A DNA stretch of 20,096 nt from Verrucomicrobia bacterium UBA1727 (GCA_002315875.1 DCIL01000045.1:24646-44741); one strand, 5' to 3'; positions 14,270-20,096 are shown, numbered from the stretch's first letter. Made by a program: numbers and translations. The notes: generated by a model from the sequence alone, not told the origin.

Positions 14270-15687
14270 CCAGCGGCAGTAAGATACGCCTTGATGCCGG
14301 CGGCGGCGCGGCGGCCTTCGCCCATTGCGAGAATCACCGTCGCGGCGCCGAGCACGATGTCTCCGCCAGCGAAGACTCCTGGAATCGAAGTCATGTTCGT
14401 TTCGGGATTCACGACGATATTGCCGCGCTTATTGATCTCCAGTCCCTCGGTAGTCGCAGGAATGAGCGGATTCGAGGCGTTTCCGAGTGCGACAACGACA
14501 GTGTCGACATCAAGCGTGAATTCGCTGCCTTCGATTGCGATCGGCGAACGGCGTCCGGACGCGTCCGGCTCGCCCAGCTCGTACTTGAGACACTCGATGC
14601 CGATGACCTTGCCGGACTCGTCCCCGAGGATGCGCTTGGCGTTCTGAAGCATCAGAAATTCCACGCCTTCTTCCTTGGCGTGATGAATCTCTTCGCGACG
14701 CGCCGGCATTTCCTCAAGCGAACGGCGATAGACGAGATAGACCTTGTCCGCGCCGAGACGAAGCGCCATGCGCGCGGCGTCGATCGACACATTGCCGCCG
14801 CCGAGCACCGCGACGCGCTTGCCGTGCCAGAAGGGCGTGTCGGCGTATCCTTCGTCATACGCCTTCATGAGATTGGCGCGGGTGAGATATTCGTTGGCAC
14901 TGAAAACGCCGTTAAGGTTCTCGCCTTCGATGCCCATGAACTTGGGGAGTCCCGCACCGGTGCCGACGAAAACGGCATCGAAACCTTCCTCCTTGAGCAG
15001 GTCCTGTACCTTGAGCGTGCGGCCGACACAGACGTTGGTTTCAATCTTGACGCCCATCTTCATGAGTCCGTCAATCTCGCGCTGGACGATCGCCTTCGGA
15101 AGCCGGAACTCGGGAATGCCGTAGACGAGTACGCCTCCGCACTTGTGGAAGGCCTCGAACATCGTCACGTCAAATCCGTTCCTGGCACAGTCCGCGGCAC
15201 AGGTGATGGACGCGGGACCCGATCCGATCACCGCCACGCGTTGTCTGCCGTTAGAAACTTCGTCGCTCGTCGTTCGCACTTCATCCTTAGCTGCATTGTC
15301 AGCGACGAACCGTTCGATGCGTCCGATGGCGACGGACTTATCCACGTCCTTGAGCAGCTTGCCCATCGTGCAGAACTTCTGGCACTGCTTTTCCTGGGGA
15401 CAGACACGTCCGCACACTGCCGGCAAGAGCGAGGTTTCGCGGATGATCGCCAGCGCCCCGGCAAAATCGCCTTCGGCCGCCTTGGCGAGAAATCCGGGAA
15501 TATTGATCGCAACGGGACATCCCTGCATGCAGGGTTTGGTGGGACACTGGAGACAGCGCGACGCCTCGCACTTCGCCTGTTCGGCGGTGTAGCCGAGGGC
15601 GACTTCTTTCATATTGCGAGCGCGAACCGCAGGATCCTGTTCCGGCATCGACTGCGGAGGAATCAACATCTTCTCTTTATTCGTCAT
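14266..15687 (-). CDS. nfnB: NADPH/FAD iron-sulfur oxidoreductase, NfnB (GltD/SudA-like)
   Basis: This is the large subunit of the NADH-dependent reduced ferredoxin:NADP+ oxidoreductase, 473 residues, the normal length. The N-terminal domain has two [4Fe-4S] cysteine sets: C45, C48, C53, C57 (CLQCPTKPCMQGC) and C92, C96, C102, C106. The FAD fold has VIGSGPAS (153-160), and the NADPH fold has VLGGGNVSIDAARMALR. The C-terminal FAD site is GVFAGGDIVLGAATVILA. Glutamate synthase small subunits look very similar, but no gltB-like large subunit is nearby and nfnA lies just upstream, which favours Nfn. ATG 15687 has only a weak AAGG close by; Met7 is an alternative start, preceded by AAAGAG. It is separated from nfnA by 153 bp containing two repeat arrays and its own promoter candidate. 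Its stop overlaps the MATE stop. Confidence 0.9.
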   Translation of the reverse strand: MTNKEKMLIPPQSMPEQDPAVRARNMKEVALGYTAEQAKCEASRCLQCPTKPCMQGCPVAINIPGFLAKAAEGDFAGALAIIRETSLLPAVCGRVCPQEKQCQKFCTMGKLLKDVDKSVAIGRIERFVADNAAKDEVRTTSDEVSNGRQRVAVIGSGPASITCAADCARNGFDVTMFEAFHKCGGVLVYGIPEFRLPKAIVQREIDGLMKMGVKIETNVCVGRTLKVQDLLKEEGFDAVFVGTGAGLPKFMGIEGENLNGVFSANEYLTRANLMKAYDEGYADTPFWHGKRVAVLGGGNVSIDAARMALRLGADKVYLVYRRSLEEMPARREEIHHAKEEGVEFLMLQNAKRILGDESGKVIGIECLKYELGEPDASGRRSPIAIEGSEFTLDVDTVVVALGNASNPLIPATTEGLEINKRGNIVVNPETNMTSIPGVFAGGDIVLGAATVILAMGEGRRAAAGIKAYLTAAG

Positions 15688-15707
15688 AACCTTAAAAGCT
15701 TTTGTTA

Positions 15708-15736
15708 TTTACGATTTTTCGATTTACGATTTGCGA
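15708..15736. repeat. Tandem TTTACGA-like heptamers in the nfnB leader
   Basis: Four consecutive units are TTTACGA, TTTTTCGA, TTTACGA and TTTGCGA (7, 8, 7, 7 nt). On the nfnB strand they read as AAATCG repeats and would lie in the 5' leader between the -10 box and the start codon. Confidence 0.75.
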
Positions 15737-15764
15737 TTGTATTTAGTCATTGTTACATTTTCAA
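15736..15764 (-). promoter_or_regulatory. Candidate promoter of nfnB
   Basis: On the minus strand TTGAAA (15764-15759) and TACAAT (15741-15736) are separated by exactly 17 nt; each differs from the sigma70 consensus at one position. The predicted leader is about 40 nt. This would allow nfnB to be transcribed separately from nfnA despite the operon-like order. Confidence 0.55.
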
Positions 15765-15779
15765 ACCATAAACCTTCCA

Positions 15780-15853
15780 CTCTACACCTACACCTCTTCT
15801 CTACACCTACACCTACGCCTACACCTCTTCTCTACACTTCTCAACTTCTCAAC
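15780..15853. repeat. CTACAC/CTCTT low-complexity repeat array overlapping the nfnA 3' end
   Basis: CTCTACACCTACACC occurs at 15780 and 15799, CTCTTCTCTACAC at 15794 and 15825, and TTCTCAAC twice in tandem at 15838-15853. The array enters the nfnA gene by 13 nt, so the repeat supplies its stop codon and last three complete codons. Confidence 0.8.
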
Positions 15854-16683
15854 ATATTGCACACATGCTCTTTCGCCCAGACTTCCTGCGGCTTATACAT
15901 GCTCATGCGCTTTAGCATTCCGTCCCAGTCGACCTGATGGCCATCGAATTCGGGACCATCCACACAGACGAACTTCATCTGTCCGCCGACGGTAACGCGG
16001 CAGCCACCGCACATTCCCGTGCCATCGATCATGACGGTATTGAGCGAGACCGTGGTCTTGACATTGTAGGGCTTGGTGGTAAGCGCGCAGAACTTCATCA
16101 TGATCGGCGGACCGATCGCGATCACTTCATCGACCGCGCCCGCTTCGCAAAGTTCCTTCAGCGGTTCGGTGACGAGTCCTTTTCTTCCCGAGGATCCGTC
16201 ATCGGTCATCAAGATCAGCTTATCGCCGGCGATCTTGCGCATCTCCTCTTCCATTACGAAGAGTCCCTTGTTTCTCGCGCCCATGATGATCGTAACCTCG
16301 CAGCCGGCGGCCTTGAACGCCTGGGCGATCGGATGCATGGGGGCGACACCAATGCCGCCGCCGACACAGACGATGCGCCGTCCCTTCGCTTCGCCGATCT
16401 CCGTGGGACGTCCGAGCGGACCGAGAACAGCCGGCAGATAATCTCCGACTTCCTTCTTCGAAAGCTTGATGGTAGTTGCTCCGACGGTCTGGAAAATGAG
16501 CGTGATCGCTCCGGTCTCGGTGTTGGCATCGCCGATCGTGAGCGGGATGCGCTCACCGAGGTCCTCATCGACCATGACGATGACGAACTGTCCCGCCTTG
16601 CGATTCTTGGCAATCAGCGGGGCTTCGATTTCCATCCGGAATACGTTTTCGGAAAGTTGGCGCTTGGACAGGATCTTGTTCAT
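15841..16683 (-). CDS. nfnA: Ferredoxin-NADP+ reductase-like subunit, NfnA (SudB)
   Basis: This is the small subunit of the electron-bifurcating NADH-dependent ferredoxin:NADP+ oxidoreductase, 280 residues, the usual size. The FAD domain carries RIPLTIGD (45-52) and the NAD-binding domain carries CVGGGIGVAPMHPIAQAF (106-123). The C-terminal [2Fe-2S] site is MIDGTGMCGGCRV, with C225, C228 and C240; D220 may be a fourth ligand, as I recall for Nfn structures. The ending GPEFDGHQVDWD is typical of the family. The start ATG 16683 matches relatives (MNKILSKRQL); an in-frame extension from 16791 would read through a hairpin and lacks family similarity. A perfect TATAAT sits 9 nt before the start. 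nfnB follows on the same strand. Dihydroorotate dehydrogenase electron-transfer subunits are related, but no pyrD is nearby. Confidence 0.9.
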   Translation of the reverse strand: MNKILSKRQLSENVFRMEIEAPLIAKNRKAGQFVIVMVDEDLGERIPLTIGDANTETGAITLIFQTVGATTIKLSKKEVGDYLPAVLGPLGRPTEIGEAKGRRIVCVGGGIGVAPMHPIAQAFKAAGCEVTIIMGARNKGLFVMEEEMRKIAGDKLILMTDDGSSGRKGLVTEPLKELCEAGAVDEVIAIGPPIMMKFCALTTKPYNVKTTVSLNTVMIDGTGMCGGCRVTVGGQMKFVCVDGPEFDGHQVDWDGMLKRMSMYKPQEVWAKEHVCNMLRS

Positions 16684-16692
16684 AGGACGCGT

Positions 16693-16721
16693 ATTATAAC
16701 ATTTCGGAGTCAGGTATGTAA
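16693..16721 (-). promoter_or_regulatory. Promoter of nfnA, near-leaderless
   Basis: On the minus strand a perfect TATAAT (16698-16693), preceded by TGT as an extended -10, lies 17 nt from a weak -35 TTACAT (16721-16716). Only 9 nt separate the -10 box from the ATG, so the transcript would start about 2-5 nt before the start codon. Confidence 0.6.
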
Positions 16722-16725
16722 GCAA

Positions 16726-16764
16726 GGCGCCAAGGGGGTGTAAACAAGGAAACCCCTTGGCGCC
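16726..16764 (-). terminator. gdhA: Perfect 12-bp hairpin between gdhA and nfnA
   Basis: GGCGCCAAGGGG (16726-16737) pairs perfectly with CCCCTTGGCGCC (16753-16764) around a 15-nt loop. A second hairpin, ATCGGT/ACCGAT (16772-16788), touches the gdhA stop codon. The position fits a terminator of gdhA, but the downstream bases on that strand (TTGCTT) are only partly U-rich, so an RNA-stabilising or attenuating role is also possible. Confidence 0.55.
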
Positions 16765-16787
16765 GGTGCCTATCGGTAACGGACCGA

Positions 16788-18158
16788 TCAAACGCCCTGA
16801 GCGACCATGGCGTCGGCGACCTTGACGAAGCCGGCGATGTTCGCACCCATCACGTAGTTGCCCTTGTGACCGTACTTCGCGGCGGCCTCGAAGGCGTTGT
16901 CGTGAATCGAGCGCATGATCTGGCGGAGCTTGTCATCGACATCCTTCGCCGTCCAGCTGATGTGCTCGGCATTCTGCGTCATTTCCAGACCCGACGTCGC
17001 GACACCGCCGGCGTTCGCCGCCTTGCCCGGAGCGTAGAGGATCTTCGCGGAGACGAACGCCTCGACGGCCTCGGGAGTGGACGGCATGTTCGCGCCTTCA
17101 GCGACGAGCTTGCAACCGTGCTTCAGGAGGTACTTGGCGTCCTCGCCATTGAGCTCGTTCTGGCGGGCGCACGGGAACGCGCAATCGACCTTGTCGACGA
17201 TCTGCCAGGAGTTGACGCCCTTGAAGAACTTCGCGCCCTTGATCTGCTTGACGACATCCGCAAGCTCGCCGCGGGTGACGGTCTTGAGGAACTTGATGGT
17301 GTCAATGTCCTTGAGCGTGAGACCGGCCTTGACGTAGATCGCGCCCGAACGGTCAGAGAGCGTCACGACCTTCGCGCCGAGCGTGACGAGCTTCTGAGCC
17401 GCGAACGAGGCGACGTTGCCCGAGCCCGAGATCGCGCAGACCTTGCCCTTGAGATTCTGCTTCTTCGTCGCAAGCATGTTCTCGGCGAAGTAGACGCAGC
17501 CGTAGCCGGTCGCTTCGGGACGCATCAGCGAACCGCCGAAGGGGAGTCCCTTGCCGGTGAGCACGCCGTTCCACTCGTTGACGATCTTGCGATACTGGCC
17601 GAACATGTAGCCGATCTCACGGCCGCCGACGTTCATGTCGCCCGCCGGAACGTCCGTGTTGGGGCCGACATGACGATAAAGCTCGGTCATGAAGCTCTGG
17701 CAGAAACGCATCACTTCCTGATCGCTGCAACGCTTGCCGGGAGTGTGGGGACTCTGCTTCGGATTGAAATCACTGCCGCCCTTGGCGCCGCCCATCGGGA
17801 GCGTCGTGAGCGAGTTCTTGAAGATCTGCTCGAAACCGAGGAACTTGAGAACCGAAAGATTGACGGTCGGATCGAAACGGATGCCGCCTTTGTACGGACC
17901 GATCGCCGAGTTGTACTGAACGCGGTAAGCGCGATTGACGCGCACCTTGCCCGTGTCGTCCACCCACGGAACACGGAACATGATCACCCGCTCCGGCTCG
18001 ACCAAGCGCTCGAGAACCGCGTTCGCCTCGTACTCGGGATGCGCCTCAACGACCGGATCCAAGGTCGTCAACACTTCTTCCGCCGCCTGAAGAAACTCGG
18101 GCTGGTCTGCGTTCTTCGCGCGAAGATCTTTGATTGTCTGCTCAAGGTATTTGCTCAT
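16788..18158 (-). CDS. gdhA: Hexameric glutamate dehydrogenase, probably NADP-linked
   Basis: This enzyme interconverts 2-oxoglutarate plus ammonium with glutamate; in this setting ammonium assimilation is likely. It has 456 residues, the size of the bacterial ~50-kDa hexameric class. Substrate residues are visible in GPYKGGIRF (K90), the catalytic lysine K126 in PMGGAKGGSDF, and D174 in VPAGDMNVGGREIG. The Rossmann motif is SGSGNVASFAAQKL (244-257) and the second strand ends in SDRSG, more like NADP-type than NAD-type enzymes. Oddity: about 8 extra residues (QSPHTPGKRC region, 135-144) lie between DFNPK and SDQEVMRF, where relatives read simply GKS. Start ATG 18158 matches family N-termini and has AAGGA about 12 nt upstream. 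An inverted-repeat operator candidate precedes it. nfnA follows on the same strand. Confidence 0.95.
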   Translation of the reverse strand: MSKYLEQTIKDLRAKNADQPEFLQAAEEVLTTLDPVVEAHPEYEANAVLERLVEPERVIMFRVPWVDDTGKVRVNRAYRVQYNSAIGPYKGGIRFDPTVNLSVLKFLGFEQIFKNSLTTLPMGGAKGGSDFNPKQSPHTPGKRCSDQEVMRFCQSFMTELYRHVGPNTDVPAGDMNVGGREIGYMFGQYRKIVNEWNGVLTGKGLPFGGSLMRPEATGYGCVYFAENMLATKKQNLKGKVCAISGSGNVASFAAQKLVTLGAKVVTLSDRSGAIYVKAGLTLKDIDTIKFLKTVTRGELADVVKQIKGAKFFKGVNSWQIVDKVDCAFPCARQNELNGEDAKYLLKHGCKLVAEGANMPSTPEAVEAFVSAKILYAPGKAANAGGVATSGLEMTQNAEHISWTAKDVDDKLRQIMRSIHDNAFEAAAKYGHKGNYVMGANIAGFVKVADAMVAQGV

Positions 18159-18191
18159 TGGTTTTGTTTTTCCTTTCGTGTGTGAAAAATG

Positions 18192-18221
18192 TTTAAAGGT
18201 AATTTGCAAATCTCTTGCCAA
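18192..18221 (-). promoter_or_regulatory. gdhA: Candidate promoter of gdhA
   Basis: On the minus strand TTGGCA (18221-18216, one mismatch to TTGACA) and TTTAAA (18197-18192, two mismatches to TATAAT) are 18 nt apart. The predicted leader is about 27 nt and contains the AAGGA ribosome-binding site. Confidence 0.45.
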
Positions 18222-18226
18222 TTACC
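18198..18226. promoter_or_regulatory. gdhA: Inverted-repeat operator candidate upstream of gdhA
   Basis: GGTAATTTGCAA (18198-18209) and TTGCCAATTACC (18215-18226) form an inverted repeat matching at 11 of 12 positions around a 5-nt spacer. It fills the spacer and the -35 region of the proposed gdhA promoter, where a repressor would block RNA polymerase. Confidence 0.55.
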
Positions 18227-18244
18227 ATTTAGTTTAAGTCAAGC

Positions 18245-18272
18245 TCTTCAACTTCAACTCTCGCCTTCAACT
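18245..18272 (+). repeat. Dispersed repeat, copy 3
   Basis: It matches 27 of 28 positions of the right arm at 5472-5499 (one A to C change), in the same orientation. It lies in the divergent spacer between gdhA and the membrane-protein gene. Confidence 0.85.
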
Positions 18273-18296
18273 AAACCCAACTCTTATTACATTTCG

Positions 18297-18324
18297 TGTA
18301 AAACCATCTTCTGTGCGTTTTACA
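18297..18324. promoter_or_regulatory. Inverted repeat in the divergent gdhA/membrane-protein spacer
   Basis: TGTAAAAC (18297-18304) and GTTTTACA (18317-18324) are exact inverted repeats separated by 12 nt. It could be a regulator site for the divergent pair; nothing else supports a specific role. Confidence 0.3.
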
Positions 18325-18364
18325 TTTATTGAAATCTTTTAAATTGAATTTTCAAGGAGTCGCG

Positions 18365-18433
18365 ATGTTTTGCTCAAATTTTTGCGCATTTCATCTTCTC
18401 GCGTTTTCTCGTAGTATAATACGCCGCAAATGA
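18365..18433 (+). CDS. Candidate 22-codon leader peptide coupled to the membrane-protein gene
   Basis: ATG 18365 is preceded by an ideal AAGGAG (18354-18359) at 5-nt spacing, the best ribosome-binding site near any start in this region. The frame runs 22 codons and its TGA overlaps the ATG of the membrane-protein gene as ATGA. The peptide is Phe/Cys-rich then basic (MFCSNFCAFHLLAFS, ending in RRK). It resembles a coupling or leader ORF. It competes with the alternative that TATAAT at 18415-18420, which lies inside this ORF, drives a leaderless transcript of the downstream gene. Confidence 0.45.
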   Translation: MFCSNFCAFHLLAFSRSIIRRK

Positions 18434-19623
18434 GGAATATTAGATCGAGACTTATCAATAGGGTCAAGGCGCGGCTTTTGGGTCTTTCTTCGGAGATCCT
18501 GAGCTGCCGATTTGGCATTAGCGATTTAGTGATTATGGCGCTGATCGGTGCGGTCGCGGCGTTATTGCAATGGTTTTTGGTTCCTGAGAGCTTGCATGGT
18601 GGAATCATCCTTTCGTCGATGTTCGCGATTGGACTTTGTTTCCTTTATCGCGCGTTTCTGCCACTGTTGGTTTTTGTTCGTGCGGTTGAGATCTTTCGTT
18701 TTCGTTATGCATTCTATGCGATGATAGTTTCAGGGGTTCTTTTGGTAGTCGGCTCCGATTCGTGTCGTTCGCTATTTAAATCGACAACGGTGCAAGGTGT
18801 GACATCCGTGTTGTCGGTTGTGGCGCTTTGCGTGCAGCTTCTTTTTCTCAGAACTGGAAGGCGAGCGTTGCTGGTTTTCGTTTACTTATTGTGCGGTGCG
18901 CTTTCCGCCTGGAGTTTTTGTGGCATTGTCCTGCTGCTCGTTGTGTTTGGCGTATTTGCATGGATCAGGCGCAAGGTCTGCGTCGTTTATTCTGAAATGT
19001 CCGCAGATTCGTCTTATGGTCCAGAATTTCAGAATGAGACGAATTTCCTGATGCGCAGTTTTGGCATTGCCAGTGTAGCCCGTGTGTCTTCGGTATTCGG
19101 CTTTATCATTGGTTTCATCGCTTCCGCCGCCCTGCGGCTGTACTTGGCCGGTGACGGACTTTCCTCGGTGGCCATCTTGCGATTGGTGCATGTGACATAC
19201 TACTCTGAGGCGATGGTGTACTTGCGCGAGTGCAGTGTATCGCTCGCGGCAGCTGCGGTGTTGTTGTTCTTTGCCGTACACTTCATAGTTGAGGCGACTG
19301 ATCTTCAGGAGCGACTTCAGAATCGTTTGCTGTTTCTTTATGGCTCGCTTCTCTTGTGTTCGCTTTCGTGCACGCTTAAGGTTTCCGATATCTTCTTTGC
19401 GATTGGCGGCTGTGCGGGGTCCGTTGCCTTTTATATTATGATCGGTGCGGTGCTGATAATGTCCGGCTCGGTATGTCTGATTGAAATCTGCTGTCGGAAT
19501 TCCCGGTTGGTGGACAGCGACGCTGGGTACGCGAGGGTGATTTCAAGTCGCGGCCGTCAGATCAGGGCCTTTCTCTTTTCCGCTGTAATCCTCGGCCTCG
19601 TCTTCGCCTCATTGTTTATGTGA
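18430..19623 (+). CDS. Polytopic membrane protein of unknown function
   Basis: I do not recognise this family. The protein has 397 residues with a basic, cytosolic-looking N-terminus (MRNIRSRLINRVKARL) and about ten hydrophobic segments spread along its length. There is a larger polar stretch at about 180-210 (after IRRKVCVVYSEM) and many cysteines within or next to the helices. No catalytic or nucleotide-binding motif is apparent. Codon choice is visibly more T-rich and less biased than in neighbouring genes, with many GTT, TTT and CGT codons, which suggests low expression or a different origin. The start is supported by ATGA overlap with a short upstream ORF that has a strong ribosome-binding site. 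It lies between a divergent gdhA and an acyl-CoA synthetase gene, neither of which suggests a role. Confidence 0.8.
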   Translation: MRNIRSRLINRVKARLLGLSSEILSCRFGISDLVIMALIGAVAALLQWFLVPESLHGGIILSSMFAIGLCFLYRAFLPLLVFVRAVEIFRFRYAFYAMIVSGVLLVVGSDSCRSLFKSTTVQGVTSVLSVVALCVQLLFLRTGRRALLVFVYLLCGALSAWSFCGIVLLLVVFGVFAWIRRKVCVVYSEMSADSSYGPEFQNETNFLMRSFGIASVARVSSVFGFIIGFIASAALRLYLAGDGLSSVAILRLVHVTYYSEAMVYLRECSVSLAAAAVLLFFAVHFIVEATDLQERLQNRLLFLYGSLLLCSLSCTLKVSDIFFAIGGCAGSVAFYIMIGAVLIMSGSVCLIEICCRNSRLVDSDAGYARVISSRGRQIRAFLFSAVILGLVFASLFM

Positions 19624-19667
19624 TGCGCGTATCCGGCGGGAATGCCGCCATCTACCCTCCATGTTTA

Positions 19668-19676
19668 TGGTATAAT
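19668..19676 (+). promoter_or_regulatory. Extended -10 promoter element of the acyl-CoA synthetase gene
   Basis: TGGTATAAT is a perfect extended -10 element ending 8 nt before ATG 19685; no good -35 is visible at 17 nt. The transcript would be nearly leaderless. A small GGCGG/CCGCC hairpin (19635-19649) and the repeat word TCTACCCTCCAT (19651-19662) precede it. Confidence 0.6.
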
Positions 19677-19684
19677 ACCTATTC

Positions 19685-20096
19685 ATGAGCTTCAGTTTGT
19701 CAGATCCATACGGTTCGGCGCCGAGCAAGGCGCCGTTCTCTCAATCGGTTTCTACGGGTGTGCCGTGGCACAATCTGCCGGTCACCCGCGAATATACCCT
19801 TGGTCAGCTTCTCGATCAGACGATCGCCCGCTGCGGCGAGAACGATGCCGTCGTCTATGCCGACCGCGATTACCGGCTTACCTGGTACGAGTTCGGCGAA
19901 GAGGTCGATTACGTCGCTAAGGGGCTCATGGCGCTCGGAGTGAAGCGCGGTGAGAAGGTGGCGCTTTGGGCGACCAATGTGCCGCACTGGGTTGTGCTCA
20001 TGTTCGCGACGGCCAAGATCGGCGCATGCCTCTTGCCGCTCAACATCAACTATAAGTCGGCGGAGATCGATTTCGCGCTCAAGCAGTCCGACGCCG
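19685..20096 (+). CDS. AMP-forming acyl-CoA synthetase/ligase, 3'-truncated by window edge
   Basis: This is the N-terminal 137 residues of an ANL-superfamily adenylate-forming enzyme, which activates a carboxylic acid with ATP and CoA. Recognisable elements are NLPVTREYTLGQLLDQTIA, then DRDYRLTWYEFGEEVDYVAKGLMALG and VKRGEKVALWATNVPHWV. AKIGACLLPLNINYKSAEIDF follows. All are typical of the N-terminal domain of medium/long-chain acyl-CoA synthetases. The ATP-binding P-loop and AMP motifs lie beyond the window, so the substrate class cannot be judged. The start ATG 19685 leaves about 25 residues before the conserved region. It lacks a Shine-Dalgarno site and sits 8 nt after a perfect TATAAT, consistent with leaderless expression. 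Confidence 0.88.
   Translation, partial: MSFSLSDPYGSAPSKAPFSQSVSTGVPWHNLPVTREYTLGQLLDQTIARCGENDAVVYADRDYRLTWYEFGEEVDYVAKGLMALGVKRGEKVALWATNVPHWVVLMFATAKIGACLLPLNINYKSAEIDFALKQSDA

Noticed and set aside
14266..15687. Annotation as glutamate synthase small subunit (gltD)
   Set aside because: The sequence is similar, but no large subunit is nearby and an NfnA/SudB-type partner lies immediately upstream, so Nfn is the better reading.
16684..16791. N-terminal extension of nfnA from 16791
   Set aside because: The extra 36 residues would cross the 12-bp hairpin and the promoter and resemble no Nfn subunit; ATG 16683 gives the family N-terminus.
18159..18221. Upstream in-frame start of gdhA at 18221
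   Set aside because: It would place coding sequence over the promoter and operator; ATG 18158 gives the usual GDH N-terminus with an AAGGA site.

Overview
The window is a GC-rich, densely coded bacterial stretch with 15 protein genes (two cut by the window edges), one probable short leader ORF, and an unusual set of short intergenic repeats. No rRNA, tRNA, CRISPR array, transposase, integrase or phage gene was seen. The mix suggests a fermentative, polysaccharide-degrading member of the PVC group, perhaps Kiritimatiellota or Lentisphaerota from a gut-like habitat. The evidence is an Nfn-type electron-bifurcating transhydrogenase, a Tat-exported Gfo/Idh/MocA protein, a clan-D glycosidase and a CE15 esterase fused to a serine hydrolase. 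This placement is an inference from gene content, not a measured phylogeny.

Layout. Positions 1-2920 (+) hold the 3' part of dnaX, an EamA-type transporter and a prepilin peptidase, tightly packed. Positions 2921-5609 hold a GH27/GH36-like glycosidase in an island bounded by a perfect 33-bp inverted repeat. Its 388-bp downstream spacer carries a REP/BIME-like double hairpin and degenerate heptanucleotide repeats. Positions 5610-8989 (+) hold a Tat-type oxidoreductase, hisA and an M16 peptidase with almost no spacing. After a 43-nt all-purine tract come the CE15/serine-hydrolase fusion, an M20 dipeptidase and a MATE exporter (9035-14269, +). The MATE gene carries the same purine/pyrimidine tract in-frame. 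On the minus strand, gdhA, nfnA and nfnB (18158 down to 14266) form a nitrogen/redox block, and nfnB converges on the MATE gene with overlapping stop codons. On the plus strand again, a 22-codon leader ORF overlaps an unrecognised polytopic membrane protein, and an AMP-forming acyl-CoA synthetase runs off the right edge.

How the genes fit together. The glycosidase, Gfo/Idh/MocA protein and CE15 fusion look like scattered glycan-degradation genes. Nfn couples NADH, ferredoxin and NADPH, and glutamate dehydrogenase is a likely NADPH consumer, so gdhA-nfnAB makes sense as an ammonium-assimilation and redox-balancing unit. The strongest unexplained signal is the repeat layer. Short low-complexity words, many with a period near 7 nt, recur in both orientations in spacers at about 2.9, 5.4, 9.0, 15.7, 15.8, 18.2 and 19.65 kb and once inside a coding sequence. 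Two genes, and ambiguously a third, also have a perfect TATAAT box only 8-9 nt before the start codon.
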